A DNA stretch of 64,000 nucleotides from Weeksellaceae bacterium (GTDB lineage: Bacteria > Bacteroidota > Bacteroidia > Flavobacteriales > Weeksellaceae), in contig JAIBEX010000009.1 of NCBI GenBank assembly GCA_019459455.1, positions 124,001 through 188,000 on the forward strand, in the 5' to 3' direction. How positions within the stretch are numbered: the first letter of the stretch is position 1; each line of letters opens with the position of its first letter. The notes beneath the pieces are model-generated. The model did not search any database. It worked only from the letters and a program-made list of their open reading frames with translations, and was not told the DNA's origin. The position numbers were made by a program, and so were the translations under genes. Below are positions 36,308 through 45,375 of this stretch, piece after piece.

Positions 36308-36687
36308 TAATCCTGATGTGCAATCATGGAAATTTCAATATCCACATTTTTAGGAAGACAGGAAACCTGTACGGTTTCGCGGGCCGGATAATGCTCCGCA
36401 TCCAGATACGATGCATAGATATCGTTCATTACGGCAAAATCATCCATATTCTTAAGAAAAATAGAGGCTTTAACCACATTGTTGAAGGTCATCCCAGCCT
36501 CGGTAAGGATGGCCTGCAGGTTACGCATTACCTGATGGGTTTCCTTTTCAATGCCCTCCACCAGGTTACCGGTTGCCGGGTCTACCGGTATCTGACCGGA
36601 AATATAAAGCACACCGCCAGCCATGTTGGCCTGGGCATAAGGTCCGATAGCAGCCGGAGCATGGGTGGTAGAGATTACTTTTTTCAT
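36307..36687 (-). CDS. ridA: RidA family reactive intermediate deaminase
   Basis: 126 residues. 'KVISTTHAPAAIGPYAQAN', 'LYISGQIPVDPATGNL' and the C-terminal 'PARETVQVSCLPKNVDIEI' with the conserved Arg that binds substrate carboxylate are RidA hallmarks. It hydrolyses reactive enamine/imine intermediates such as 2-aminoacrylate made by PLP enzymes. Promoter TTG-N20-TATATTTG at 36704-36734. Overlaps the next gene by one base. Confidence 0.95.
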   Translation of the reverse strand: MKKVISTTHAPAAIGPYAQANMAGGVLYISGQIPVDPATGNLVEGIEKETHQVMRNLQAILTEAGMTFNNVVKASIFLKNMDDFAVMNDIYASYLDAEHYPARETVQVSCLPKNVDIEISMIAHQD

Positions 36688-36703
36688 AGATTTTTTATTT
36701 GTG

Positions 36704-36734
36704 CAAATATAAAATTTATATTAACAATCGTCAA
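36704..36734 (-). promoter_or_regulatory. ridA: Promoter of ridA
   Basis: Minus strand: TTG (36734-36732), 20 bp, TATATTTG (36711-36704), then CAC. One base longer spacer than the ribosomal promoters. 16 bp before the ATG, so the leader is very short. Confidence 0.75.
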
Positions 36735-36831
36735 CAGGGTATTGTGAAAAGCGGATGAGATTTCGCAGTTGTAGCCATTTCCTGAAGATTCCGGGTGATT
36801 CCAGTTGAAGTGCAAAACGGAACAGGAACAT

Positions 36832-39447
36832 CTAGAAAGGTGCATTGGGCTGGGTGAAACTTCTGTCCTTATACTTTAGGGCATCCCGTAAAATATTCGC
36901 CTTTATGCCAATAAAGAAATCATATACTTTGTACTGACCAAAGGGCACCCAATTGAAGTTAATGGTAAAGCTGCGCTGGTCACGGGAAAAACCGATCCTC
37001 GTATACGTCAGTTCCTGGGTTATAAAGTCGTAATGCGTGCTCCCGTTAATATTCCAGTAGGGAGTGAGCTGCACGCTGCCATCAAGCCCCACAGAAGCAA
37101 CCGTATTGCCAAATTTGCTGCCACCGCGGTTGTAACCGTAATTTGCATTTACATTTAGAGTCCAGGGCTGATGGAAATGCGCATAATGATCGTCATCGAA
37201 ATAATAGTTCTCATTACGGATGTCACCCTTCATGTTGTACTTCTTTTCAAGATCTTCCTTCTCCCCAAAAATGGCTTCACTTAAAGGGTAAGAAAAGGTT
37301 AACCCAAATTGTTGAACACTAAAATGGCCAAAATTTTCAGTTCTGATCCCCCTTTCCTCACCTATATTATAAATGGTTTCGTAGGGATCAATGATGAGGG
37401 TCGTGTTGACATTTAATTTACTGTCAAAAAATGAAGACTGACCGTTTAAGTTGAAAACAGACCAAGGATGAGATTTGGCGGCAAAATTATATCCCCCGGT
37501 AATGTTGAGGGCTTCAAAGATTTTCAGCTTCTTAACACCGGTAGAATCTTTTTTGGATTTCACCTTCATCTCAATATTATTTCCTATGCTGAAATTTACT
37601 GCACCTTCCATACCTGTAGTAGGTGAACCTACGATTCCTCCGTCAAAGATGGAATAAGGCACCAATACTCCGGTGGCATCATAGTAATTGTTGAAGTATC
37701 CGAAGCCTGGAGTTCCAAAATCCGGACGGTAGCTGAAGCCTATGCTGGGCATCATCATATGGCGGATTCCCTGTATGGTGGATCCTGCTTTGAATATCTT
37801 TGTCCCGTAAAGGGTGGTCTGCAGACTTGCATTGGTACTAAACACCGAATACCCCCCAATTTTCTTGTTGAAGTTATCCTCTACATCATTGGTAATTGGG
37901 TTGTAGCTTTTGGTGAGGGTTTTTGTGGTTAATGCATTGTCTATGTTGGCACCCACCGAAAATGTGAAGTATTTCGCAACTGTGGTATTGGTTCCGAGCA
38001 AGATATTGTTCTTCAGTCCGGTCTGCATCTTTTCCCACATGGCTCCACTGAACATTTCCCCTTCGTCTGTATTTGCAAAATTTGTGAAGTTAAGTCCTGT
38101 ATTCACCGTTAGGTTGTCTAAAAGACCTTCCCGCACTCCTGTTTTCGGTTTGAAAAGGTAAAACTGGTTTACCGCCACATTCAGCTGGGGAAGCCGCAGA
38201 TCTCCGCGGCCGGTGGAGAAATTCTGGGAATAGGAAGTGGTTCCGGTAATGGTGATGGGCAGGGTAAGAAATCTTTTCGTTACACTCACCGTTGAATTCT
38301 GCTGCGTATTGAGCACGTTCTGGTTGAAAATGTAGTTATTGTTGATGGTGTTGTTGTAAAATTTAGAACTCACCAAGTCCACCGATGCACTGAAATTAAG
38401 AAGCGGGTTGGCTTTCGAATCCTGAGAATGCCGCCAGGAAATCCGGTAGGTATTTACCTTGCTGTAGGAGTCAAGTCCCTTTATCCCCCGTACCGTGGAC
38501 CCAATGTCGGCCGCAAAATTTCCGCTATAACGGTATTTTTTTATATAGTTAGTTTCGGGGCGGATATTCCAGCTTCCTTTGGTATAAAAGTCAACCATCA
38601 CCTTAGCGTCAAAATGTTCACCTATGGGCTGGTAATAACCGAAACTGTTAAAGAAAAAGCCCACATCCTGTCTCTCGCCAAAACTCGGAATCAGGATTCC
38701 TGCGGACCGCTTGTCGGAAAAGGGAAGGATGGCAAACGGCATGATTAGCGGCGTAGGAACCTGCTCAATGTACATCTGAACCGGACCGGTAACTACCTGT
38801 GACTTGTTCTTGCCTTTGATGAGCTTAATATTTGGAGCTAAAAGATGATAATCTGCAAGGGAGTCCTTTTTCTTCAGAAAATATTCATCAGTAGTAAAAA
38901 GTCCCCTGCGCATGAAAAAGACAGAATCGTTGTATTTCTTGGTTTTTTCAGCAACGATGACCCCCTCGCTTTCCTCGGTCCTTGCGTTGTATGCAATGGC
39001 CTGTCTGGTTTTGTAGTTGTACTGAAAGTCATTATACTCATACGTCTTACCGGCCTGTGTAGCCAGGGCAGGTTTGGTTATCCTGCCTGTGGAATCCACT
39101 TCACCCCTTGCATAAATTTCATTTTTTCGCCAGTCAATCCGGATGTAATCCGCATCGATCTGCATGTCCTGATATTTTACCTGTGCATTTTTATTGAGGT
39201 AAGTCATCTTATGCTGAAAATCATTGCGCTCGCTGTCCGCCTTAGTCCTCACAATATCAGAGAGTTGCTCGGCAGGAACCCTGATGGTATCAGTTTTGCG
39301 AACAGTATCATTAACTATCCTATTTTCAGCAGTATTCTGAGCACTGAGCTGTGCTAAAAAACTGTTAAAAATTAGGATAATTAGAATATGTAGTATATTT
39401 TTGGAGGCGCTTTTGATACTGGTGCAGTTAATGATTTCAGAAGCCAA
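36832..39447 (-). CDS. lptD: LPS-assembly protein LptD-like outer-membrane barrel
   Basis: 871 residues. A signal-peptide-like stretch ends 'LAQLSAQN'. An OstA/LptA-like jellyroll (about 75-210) has 'QDMQIDADYIRIDWRKNEIY' and 'ATQAGKTYEYNDFQYNYKTR'. A large beta-barrel with alternating aromatic strands follows and ends in an aromatic residue (PNAPF). It inserts lipopolysaccharide into the outer leaflet with LptE. The only in-frame initiator is TTG at 39447, 22-24 bp from the divergent amidase start, so the start needs care; the mature protein is unaffected. Confidence 0.88.
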   Translation of the reverse strand: MASEIINCTSIKSASKNILHILIILIFNSFLAQLSAQNTAENRIVNDTVRKTDTIRVPAEQLSDIVRTKADSERNDFQHKMTYLNKNAQVKYQDMQIDADYIRIDWRKNEIYARGEVDSTGRITKPALATQAGKTYEYNDFQYNYKTRQAIAYNARTEESEGVIVAEKTKKYNDSVFFMRRGLFTTDEYFLKKKDSLADYHLLAPNIKLIKGKNKSQVVTGPVQMYIEQVPTPLIMPFAILPFSDKRSAGILIPSFGERQDVGFFFNSFGYYQPIGEHFDAKVMVDFYTKGSWNIRPETNYIKKYRYSGNFAADIGSTVRGIKGLDSYSKVNTYRISWRHSQDSKANPLLNFSASVDLVSSKFYNNTINNNYIFNQNVLNTQQNSTVSVTKRFLTLPITITGTTSYSQNFSTGRGDLRLPQLNVAVNQFYLFKPKTGVREGLLDNLTVNTGLNFTNFANTDEGEMFSGAMWEKMQTGLKNNILLGTNTTVAKYFTFSVGANIDNALTTKTLTKSYNPITNDVEDNFNKKIGGYSVFSTNASLQTTLYGTKIFKAGSTIQGIRHMMMPSIGFSYRPDFGTPGFGYFNNYYDATGVLVPYSIFDGGIVGSPTTGMEGAVNFSIGNNIEMKVKSKKDSTGVKKLKIFEALNITGGYNFAAKSHPWSVFNLNGQSSFFDSKLNVNTTLIIDPYETIYNIGEERGIRTENFGHFSVQQFGLTFSYPLSEAIFGEKEDLEKKYNMKGDIRNENYYFDDDHYAHFHQPWTLNVNANYGYNRGGSKFGNTVASVGLDGSVQLTPYWNINGSTHYDFITQELTYTRIGFSRDQRSFTINFNWVPFGQYKVYDFFIGIKANILRDALKYKDRSFTQPNAPF

Positions 39448-39471
39448 AATTAAAATAATTTTTAAGAATTG

Positions 39472-40752
39472 ATGATGATAACGAACTTTTGTTTCAAAAA
39501 ATATTTTTTAGTTCTTTTTGTATTTCTTTTCTCGCTGGGAAGCGCTCAAAAGAAGTTTACCATCGTTCTGGACGCCGGACACGGTGATCATGATGTGGGG
39601 GCAACGCGGTCCTATGATTTTGGCACCCCCATGGAGAAAGACATCACACTTGGAATTGTCTTGAAACTGGGGAAAATGCTTGAAGAAAACAAGGCATTCC
39701 GCGTAATTTACACCAGAAAAACCGATACGTACCCTTCTCTTACGGAACGGACCAATTTAGCCAACAGAAGCAAGGCAGATCTGTTCGTTTCGGTACATGT
39801 CAACTCCTCGCCAAGCAAAAGTGCAACCGCAAGAGGAACGGAAACATTCGTCCAGGGTCCCAACCAGAACCGTGAAAATCTGGAAGTGGCCAAAAAAGAG
39901 AATGACGTAATCTATCTTGATGCGAAAGACCGTGAAGTGTTTGCAACGTATGACCCAACTTCACCCGAGTCATTGATCGCGCTGAAGATCCAGCAAAGTA
40001 AATATCTCGAAAGAAGCCTGTTCATCGGCAGCTTTGTGGAGGAAAATTTTGAAAAAGGAGGGCGATTTTCCCGGGGAGTAAAACAAGCGAACCTCCACAT
40101 TTTAAGGATGAGTGCGATGCCTTCTGTACTTATTGAAACCGGGTTTGTAAACAATTATGAGGACGCCTATTTCCTGAACAGTGAAGATGGACAGAGAAAA
40201 ACCGCCGCACAGATTTATGAAGCAATTATCAGATATTCGCGAAAAGCAAATATAGGAGCAACAGAGAACCCAAAGAAAGAGGAAAAGAAGGAGGTTCCAC
40301 TTAAGAATGATTTCCGTATCCTGTTGATGAGCACTCCAATTAAGTACAATTATGGCGATCCAGCGTTCAAAGGATTGAATTATATCTTACCTGTTAAGGA
40401 AAATGGTCTTTACAAGTACTACTACAGCGTTTCAAATCTTGCAAGCGTTAGGGATGCGAACCTGAGAACTGCGAAGGATGCGGGCTTCAGGAATGCGGTT
40501 TCGGTAGGTTTTGTTCCTAACCAGTCCTTAAGTTCCGGATATTATACGCTGGAAGTATTTGTAGGTAAAGACAAACTTTCATCGGATTCCTATATCCTCA
40601 AGAATTTAAAGGACGTTAAACGCGAGAAAGCAAACGGCATGTTCTACTATACCTACGGCACCGCCAAAACCCTGGAAGAAGCGGTTAAACTCCAGAAAGG
40701 TCTGGAAGAAAAAGGAATGAAGAATTCTGTGATACAGAAAGTGGCAAAATAG
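39472..40752 (+). CDS. N-acetylmuramoyl-L-alanine amidase (Amidase_3)
   Basis: 426 residues from the ATG at 39472; a TTG at 39469 is one codon upstream. The signal peptide ends 'FSLGSAQ'. The amidase domain (about 29-245) has 'IVLDAGHGDHDVGA' with zinc ligand H37, 'LTERTNLANRSKADLFVSVH' and the catalytic Glu in 'PSVLIETGFVNN'. The C-terminal ~150 residues form a separate domain ending in a SPOR-like alpha-beta repeat ('YTYGTAKTLEEAVKLQKGLE'). It cleaves the peptide from the glycan for daughter-cell separation. Divergent from lptD with almost no spacer. Confidence 0.94.
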   Translation: MMITNFCFKKYFLVLFVFLFSLGSAQKKFTIVLDAGHGDHDVGATRSYDFGTPMEKDITLGIVLKLGKMLEENKAFRVIYTRKTDTYPSLTERTNLANRSKADLFVSVHVNSSPSKSATARGTETFVQGPNQNRENLEVAKKENDVIYLDAKDREVFATYDPTSPESLIALKIQQSKYLERSLFIGSFVEENFEKGGRFSRGVKQANLHILRMSAMPSVLIETGFVNNYEDAYFLNSEDGQRKTAAQIYEAIIRYSRKANIGATENPKKEEKKEVPLKNDFRILLMSTPIKYNYGDPAFKGLNYILPVKENGLYKYYYSVSNLASVRDANLRTAKDAGFRNAVSVGFVPNQSLSSGYYTLEVFVGKDKLSSDSYILKNLKDVKREKANGMFYYTYGTAKTLEEAVKLQKGLEEKGMKNSVIQKVAK

Positions 40753-40765
40753 GCTGTGAAATAAT

Positions 40766-40795
40766 TTCGGACATCAGAATAAATCTCTATTTTTG
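40766..40795 (+). promoter_or_regulatory. Promoter of the first tRNA-Glu
   Basis: TTC (40766-40768), 19 bp, TATTTTTG (40788-40795), then CATTCC. Same spacing and GCA continuation as the ribosomal promoters with TTC as -33. 16 bp before the tRNA. Confidence 0.75.
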
Positions 40796-40811
40796 CATTC
40801 CGAAATTTACC

Positions 40812-40883
40812 GGCCTATTCGTCTAGTGGTAAGGACTCAAGATTTTCATTCTTGCAACAGGGGTTCGATTCCCCTATAGGCTA
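40812..40883 (+). tRNA. tRNA-Glu (anticodon TTC)
   Basis: 72 nt, complete cloverleaf. Acceptor GGCCTAT pairs with ATAGGCT (G-U at the first pair). D-arm GTCT/GGAC; anticodon stem CAAGA/TCTTG with loop TTTTCAT giving anticodon TTC. T-arm AGGGG-TTCGATT-CCCCT. Discriminator A; the 3' CCA is not encoded (next bases CAA). It reads GAA/GAG. Confidence 0.96.
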
Positions 40884-40923
40884 CAAGTTTGATAATTTTA
40901 ATTAATTTTTTTTTAAAATATTT

Positions 40924-40953
40924 TTGCAGGATTAAAATTATATTATATCTTTG
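40924..40953 (+). promoter_or_regulatory. rpsT: Promoter of rpsT and the second tRNA-Glu
   Basis: TTG (40924-40926), 19 bp, TATCTTTG (40946-40953), then CACCC. Exact consensus, 22 bp before the rpsT ATG. The bases after the box (TTTGCACCC) are identical to those of the rpsL promoter. Confidence 0.92.
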
Positions 40954-40975
40954 CACCCACAATTGAGAAACAATT

Positions 40976-41230
40976 ATGGCAAATCATAAATCAGCTTTAA
41001 AGAGAATCAGACAAAACGTTGCGAAGAGGCTGCGCAACAAGTATTATCACAAAACTGCAAGAACGGCTTTAAAGGTTTTAAGGAGCGAAGAAGACAAAAC
41101 TGCAGCTGCTGAACAACTTCCTAAAGTTATCGCTTTACTGGACAAACTGGCTAAGAAAAACATTATCCACAAGAACAAAGCGGCTAACCTAAAGAGCAAA
41201 CTTACAAAACACGTTAATAAGTTAGCGTAA
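40976..41230 (+). CDS. rpsT: 30S ribosomal protein S20
   Basis: 84 residues, three-helix basic protein. 'MANHKSALKRIRQNVAKRLR' and the C-terminal 'IIHKNKAANLKSKLTKHVNK' are diagnostic. S20 binds the 5' domain and helix 44 of 16S rRNA. Flanked by two tRNA-Glu genes; the second starts 11 bp after its stop and shares its transcript. Confidence 0.98.
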   Translation: MANHKSALKRIRQNVAKRLRNKYYHKTARTALKVLRSEEDKTAAAEQLPKVIALLDKLAKKNIIHKNKAANLKSKLTKHVNKLA

Positions 41231-41241
41231 TTATAAAGGCC

Positions 41242-41316
41242 GGCCCGTTCGTCTATCGGTTAGGACCTCAGATTTTCATTCTGGTAAGAGGGGTTCGACT
41301 CCCCTACGGGCTACCA
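41242..41316 (+). tRNA. tRNA-Glu (anticodon TTC), with encoded CCA
   Basis: Body 41242-41313 (72 nt) plus CCA at 41314-41316. Acceptor GGCCCGT/ACGGGCT with G-U first pair; anticodon stem TCAGA/TCTGG with loop TTTTCAT giving TTC; T-arm AGGGG-TTCGACT-CCCCT. Same anticodon as the copy at 40812 but clearly diverged in acceptor, D-loop and variable region. It follows rpsT and precedes a terminator. Confidence 0.96.
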
Positions 41317-41319
41317 AGC

Positions 41320-41350
41320 AACTTCCGAAAAGTTTTTCGGAAGTTTTTTT
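41320..41350 (+). terminator. Terminator of rpsT-tRNA-Glu
   Basis: AACTTCCGAAAA (41320-41331) pairs with TTTTCGGAAGTT (41334-41345), then five more T. The T-tract merges into the promoter region of aroQ. Confidence 0.92.
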
Positions 41351-41355
41351 ATGCT

Positions 41356-41363
41356 TACTTTTG
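41356..41363 (+). promoter_or_regulatory. aroQ: -7 box upstream of aroQ
   Basis: TACTTTTG, 19 bp before the ATG. The base triplet 19 bp upstream is TTT inside the preceding terminator stem, so the terminator and promoter overlap. Confidence 0.55.
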
Positions 41364-41382
41364 GTTAAATGATTCAGGTGTT

Positions 41383-41793
41383 ATGAATATTCTTATTGTC
41401 AATGGACCCAATCTTAATTTATTGGGATCGCGGGAACCCGATATTTATGGTATGTCGACCATGGAAGAGGAACTTGAAAGATTAAAGTTTGCTTTTTCAG
41501 ACTACGAATTGCTCTATTTCCAGTCTAACGCAGAAGGTGAGCTGATTAACCGGCTGCAGGAGGATGATTTTGATGCCCTGATTATAAATCCGGGTGCTTT
41601 TACACATTATTCCTATGCCATCGCAGACTGCCTGAAAAACATCTCAAAACCGACAGTTGAAGTCCACATCAGTAATCTTTATAAAAGAGAAGAATTCCGT
41701 CAGAAATCGGTTACCGCTGCACATACAGATGGGGTAATTACGGGTTTCGGCCTGAAGGGCTACCGGTTGGCCATTATGGGCCTGACAGACTAA
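41383..41793 (+). CDS. aroQ: 3-dehydroquinate dehydratase, type II
   Basis: 136 residues. Dehydrates 3-dehydroquinate to 3-dehydroshikimate in the shikimate pathway; forms a dodecamer. 'MNILIVNGPNLNLLGSREPD' contains the active-site loop, catalytic Y22 follows ('IYGMST'), then 'NPGAFTHYSYAIADCL' with H75 and 'VEVHISNLYKREEFR' with H95. Complete and of normal size. Monocistronic. Confidence 0.97.
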   Translation: MNILIVNGPNLNLLGSREPDIYGMSTMEEELERLKFAFSDYELLYFQSNAEGELINRLQEDDFDALIINPGAFTHYSYAIADCLKNISKPTVEVHISNLYKREEFRQKSVTAAHTDGVITGFGLKGYRLAIMGLTD

Positions 41794-41794
41794 C

Positions 41795-41826
41795 AAAAAA
41801 AATCCCCAGATCAATCTGAGGAATTT
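41795..41826 (-). terminator. Terminator of pckA (bidirectional with aroQ)
   Basis: CCCCAGAT and ATCTGAGG form a stem with one mismatch around CA. On the minus strand eight T follow, so it mainly ends pckA; the plus-strand side is followed by AATTTAC and five T after a gap. Confidence 0.75.
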
Positions 41827-41848
41827 ACTTTTTATTGCTGACGGAAAA

Positions 41849-43453
41849 TTATAGCTGAGGACCTGCCCCTACTAATCTTTTTCCTTCGTCGGTGTCACAA
41901 TACTGTTCAAAGTTCTTAATGTACCGTGCCGCCAGATCTCTCGCTTTAACTTCCCAGTCAAGTGGATCTCCGTAAGTGTCTCTTGGATCTAAAATCCCTT
42001 CCGACACGTTAGGCAAAGCAACAGGGATTTCCAGATTCATTACCGGGATTATCGCCTTACGCGCACCGTCAATTGAACCGTCAATAATTGCATCGATGAT
42101 GGCTCTGGTATCTTTCAGCGAAATTCGCTTTCCTGTACCATTCCAACCTGTATTTACCAGAAAGGCTTTTGCACCGTGCTCCTTCATCTTTCCAATGAGC
42201 GTTTTGGAATACATCGTTGGATGTAAAGTTAGAAACGCCTCACCGAATGCAGGAGAAAAGGACGGCTGCGGTTCCGTAATCCCTCTTTCAGTTCCGGCCA
42301 GTTTTGAGGTATAGCCGCAAAGGAAGTGATATTGGGCTTGGTCGTCACTAAGGATGGAAACCGGAGGCAAAACCCCAAACGCATCAGCAGAAAGATACAC
42401 GATTTTTTTCGCGTGTCCCGCCTTTGATGGCAGTACGATTTTGTTGATATGGTAAATCGGATAGGAAACCCGCGTGTTTTCCGTAATGGATCCATCTTTA
42501 TAATCAATCTCACCATATTCGTTTACCACCACATTTTCAAGCAGCGCATCTCTTTTAATGGCATTAAAAATATCAGGTTCCTTCTCTTCGGACAGATCAA
42601 TTACTTTTGCGTAGCAGCCTCCTTCAAAATTGAAAACGCCGTGATTATCCCAACCGTGTTCATCATCCCCAATTAAATAGCGTTTTGGATCTGCCGAAAG
42701 GGTGGTTTTTCCTGTTCCGGAGAGTCCGAAGAACAAAGCCACATCTCCCGCTTCCCCAACATTCGCTGAACAGTGCATGGACGCCATTCCCTTCAGTGGA
42801 AGGTAATAGTTCATCATCGCAAACATACCTTTCTTCATTTCACCGCCATACCACGTTCCACCAATGATCTGCATTTTTTCTGTAAGATTGAACATCACAA
42901 AATTCTCGGAATTCAAGCCTTGATCTTTCCAGTTCGGATTTGTTGTCTTGGAACCGTTCATCACGATGAAATCCGGAGTCCCAAAGGTTTCCAGTTCATA
43001 ATTGGATGGGCGGATAAACATGTTGGTCACAAAATGAGCCTGCCATGCAACTTCCATGATGAATCTAACCTTCAGTCTGGTGTCAGGATTTGTTCCGCAA
43101 AACGCATCCACAACATATATTTTCTTTGATTTCGACAGCTGCTTTAATACCAATTCCTTACAACTGGCGAAAACATCCGATGTGGTAGGGAAGTTAACTT
43201 TTCCATCCCAGCAGATCGTATCTTCAGTTACTTCGTCCTTTACAATATACCTGTCCTTTGGAGAACGGCCAGTGAAAATACCTGTTTTAACGGCCATTGC
43301 ACCGGATTCGGTGAGGGCACCCTTTTCAAAACCAACATTTTTTGTTGAGTTTTCAGCTTTAAAGAGCTGCTCGTAAGAGGGATTGTAAACCACTTCTTCA
43401 TATCCTGTGATGCCAAGATCGTGCAGTTGCTGAATAATTTTGATGTTTTTCAT
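41849..43453 (-). CDS. pckA: Phosphoenolpyruvate carboxykinase (ATP)
   Basis: 534 residues. Decarboxylates and phosphorylates oxaloacetate to PEP for gluconeogenesis (or the reverse anaplerotic reaction). '[11 protein letters not shown]' (61-71) binds oxaloacetate, '[14 protein letters not shown]' (243-256) is the kinase-1a P-loop and 'IGDDEHGW' (261-268) the Mg/Mn site. '[11 protein letters not shown]' is also typical. Standard length. A -7 box TAAATTTG lies 35 bp upstream and a terminator follows the stop. Confidence 0.98.
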   Translation of the reverse strand: MKNIKIIQQLHDLGITGYEEVVYNPSYEQLFKAENSTKNVGFEKGALTESGAMAVKTGIFTGRSPKDRYIVKDEVTEDTICWDGKVNFPTTSDVFASCKELVLKQLSKSKKIYVVDAFCGTNPDTRLKVRFIMEVAWQAHFVTNMFIRPSNYELETFGTPDFIVMNGSKTTNPNWKDQGLNSENFVMFNLTEKMQIIGGTWYGGEMKKGMFAMMNYYLPLKGMASMHCSANVGEAGDVALFFGLSGTGKTTLSADPKRYLIGDDEHGWDNHGVFNFEGGCYAKVIDLSEEKEPDIFNAIKRDALLENVVVNEYGEIDYKDGSITENTRVSYPIYHINKIVLPSKAGHAKKIVYLSADAFGVLPPVSILSDDQAQYHFLCGYTSKLAGTERGITEPQPSFSPAFGEAFLTLHPTMYSKTLIGKMKEHGAKAFLVNTGWNGTGKRISLKDTRAIIDAIIDGSIDGARKAIIPVMNLEIPVALPNVSEGILDPRDTYGDPLDWEVKARDLAARYIKNFEQYCDTDEGKRLVGAGPQL

Positions 43454-43487
43454 ACCAGAAATAGATTATTTTTCGAATTGAATTTCT

Positions 43488-43495
43488 CAAATTTA
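43488..43495 (-). promoter_or_regulatory. pckA: -7 box upstream of pckA
   Basis: Minus strand TAAATTTG followed by AGAAATT, 35 bp before the ATG. No TTG at 19-20 bp, so a weak or activator-dependent promoter would fit. Confidence 0.5.
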
Positions 43496-43571
43496 AGGAA
43501 ATTTGTTAATCTGGAAGTGAAAAACCTGATGATATTGGTCAGTACATACTTTTTATTCAAAAAACTGAATA

Positions 43572-44474
43572 TCAAAGTACTAACTCCTTCCATTCGAAAA
43601 TTCTGTTAAAATTCCGATCTGAAAAGTAGGTTTTGTAATCCCCAAATTTTGATGCCATCACGAAATCTCCGCCCCATGCTCCCAAACTTTTTACAAATCC
43701 ACCGTAATCACTAAAGTATTCCGCCTTTACCGTTTTCAATCCCAAAAAACCAGAGACCAGCTCCTCATGTTCTTCCATAAGTCCGGTAAACTCCTCCAGT
43801 GTTGTGGCTTGTACCACTTTCTTCGTAATTTGAGAGAATTTAAGGATCAGACTGTCTGATTTTTCCATTGAATGGTATAAAGAGATGCCTTCTCTGCTGT
43901 CCTGCTTACGGTTCAGATGAATGAAGACAAGCTCATCCAGGAATGCTGGTTTGAAATTAACGCTGGTAATCTGCCGGACGGGTTTATTCTGATATAAAAC
44001 TGCAGACCTCTCTTTAGCTACTGCAATGTCGTAACCGCTTCCCCCCAAACATGCCTCATTCAGCTCATAAGGGTCAATTTCTGCCCACTGCGCCAGGTTG
44101 TTCATGAGTGTTGAGCTGCTGCCGAGCCCAAAATCCGGAGGAAACTGCAGGTTGGTCTGTAAATGATAGGAGGTGCTATGCTGAAGTTTCTTCCGGGATC
44201 TGCTCCGGACGTTCTTCAGAACCTTTAGGATGAATGCGGAGGCTTCCTCATTATTACTTTCCAAGACTTTCCAATGGTTATAATCAATCCTCGCGGCAAG
44301 CCACGGCTCATCCTGATGACGGGCCTCCCAGATAATCTCTGATTTGCCGTCCTCTGTTTCCTCAAAAAAAAGCTCCTGACCGGGCTTTGTGGGAACAGCC
44401 AGAGCAAGAGCACCGTCCAGGACGAAATATTCTGAAGTGAGCAATAATTTTCCAGGTGAAAAAATGCTACCCAT
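43572..44474 (-). CDS. GYDIA family GHMP kinase
   Basis: 300 residues. GHMP-kinase features are 'FSPGKLLLTSEYFVLDGALA' (5-24, the mevalonate-kinase-like N-terminus), 'PPDFGLGSSSTLMNN' with the ATP-binding GLGSSS at 116-121, and 'GGSGYDIA' at 144-151, which names this Bacteroidota subgroup. Members resemble mevalonate/phosphomevalonate kinase and may act in isoprenoid synthesis, but the substrate is unproven. 9 bp after fabD, so in the same operon. Confidence 0.88.
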   Translation of the reverse strand: MGSIFSPGKLLLTSEYFVLDGALALAVPTKPGQELFFEETEDGKSEIIWEARHQDEPWLAARIDYNHWKVLESNNEEASAFILKVLKNVRSRSRKKLQHSTSYHLQTNLQFPPDFGLGSSSTLMNNLAQWAEIDPYELNEACLGGSGYDIAVAKERSAVLYQNKPVRQITSVNFKPAFLDELVFIHLNRKQDSREGISLYHSMEKSDSLILKFSQITKKVVQATTLEEFTGLMEEHEELVSGFLGLKTVKAEYFSDYGGFVKSLGAWGGDFVMASKFGDYKTYFSDRNFNRIFEWKELVL

Positions 44475-44483
44475 AATCCTGTC

Positions 44484-45350
44484 TTAAGAGAACACGACCT
44501 CTGCGTTTATTTTTTTGATGAGTCCCTGAAGTGTTTTTCCCGGACCCACCTCTACAAATTTGGTAGCACCGTCCTTAATCATGTTCTGAACGCTTTGCGT
44601 CCACCTCACAGGACCGGTAAGCTGAGCTATCAGGTTCTTTTTGATCTCCTCGGGATCTGAAACGGAAGTCGTCGTGATGTTCTGATATACAGGGATGGTT
44701 GAGTTTCTGAATTTTGTATTTTCTATTGCAGCGGCAAGTCTGTCCTGAGCGGGCTGCATAAGCGGCGAATGAAAAGCGCCGTTTACCGGAAGCATCAATG
44801 CCCTTTTTGCTCCGGCTTCCTTCATCTTTTCGCAAGCCTCCTCTACAGCACGAGTTTCGCCTGATATCACGAGCTGACCGGGGCAGTTGTAATTCGCCGG
44901 AACAACAATTCCGGGAATACCTGCACAGACCTGCTCCACCACGCTGTCCTCAAGTCCTAAAATTGCGGCCATAGAACTTGGATTGGCGTCACAGGCGTCC
45001 TGCATGGCTCTCGCCCGCTCATAAACGAGTTTAAGCCCATCCTGAAAGGATAAGACCCCATTTGCAACAAGGGCGGAAAACTCTCCTAAAGAATGGCCTG
45101 CAACCATTTCAGCCCCCAACGCATTGGTCGCTTTCAGTGCAGCAAGAGAGTGTATGAATATAGCGGGTTGTGTTATTTCGGTTTTTTTAAGATCCTCGTC
45201 AGCACCGCTGAACATTAACGACAGAATGTCGAATCCGAGAACCTCATTGGCAGATTCCATCAGGTCTTTTATGTCTTTGCGGGAATCGTAAAGTTCTTTT
45301 CCCATCCCAACAAACTGTGAACCCTGCCCAGGAAATACAAGTGCTTTCAT
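44484..45350 (-). CDS. fabD: ACP S-malonyltransferase
   Basis: 288 residues. Transfers malonyl from CoA to acyl carrier protein to feed fatty-acid elongation. 'VFPGQGSQFVGMGKELY' at the N-terminus, nucleophile S87 in 'VAGHSLGEFSALVA' and the catalytic His in 'NGAFHSPLMQPA' are clear. Normal length. A -7 box lies 26 bp upstream, but it may also be read from the upstream LysM gene. Confidence 0.97.
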   Translation of the reverse strand: MKALVFPGQGSQFVGMGKELYDSRKDIKDLMESANEVLGFDILSLMFSGADEDLKKTEITQPAIFIHSLAALKATNALGAEMVAGHSLGEFSALVANGVLSFQDGLKLVYERARAMQDACDANPSSMAAILGLEDSVVEQVCAGIPGIVVPANYNCPGQLVISGETRAVEEACEKMKEAGAKRALMLPVNGAFHSPLMQPAQDRLAAAIENTKFRNSTIPVYQNITTTSVSDPEEIKKNLIAQLTGPVRWTQSVQNMIKDGATKFVEVGPGKTLQGLIKKINAEVVFS

Positions 45351-45375
45351 CTAAATTTTTTACGAATTAATCCCA

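Noticed and set aside
40812-41316. tRNA genes as an integration (att) site
   Set aside because: No integrase, no direct repeat of a tRNA 3' end and only core genes on both sides.
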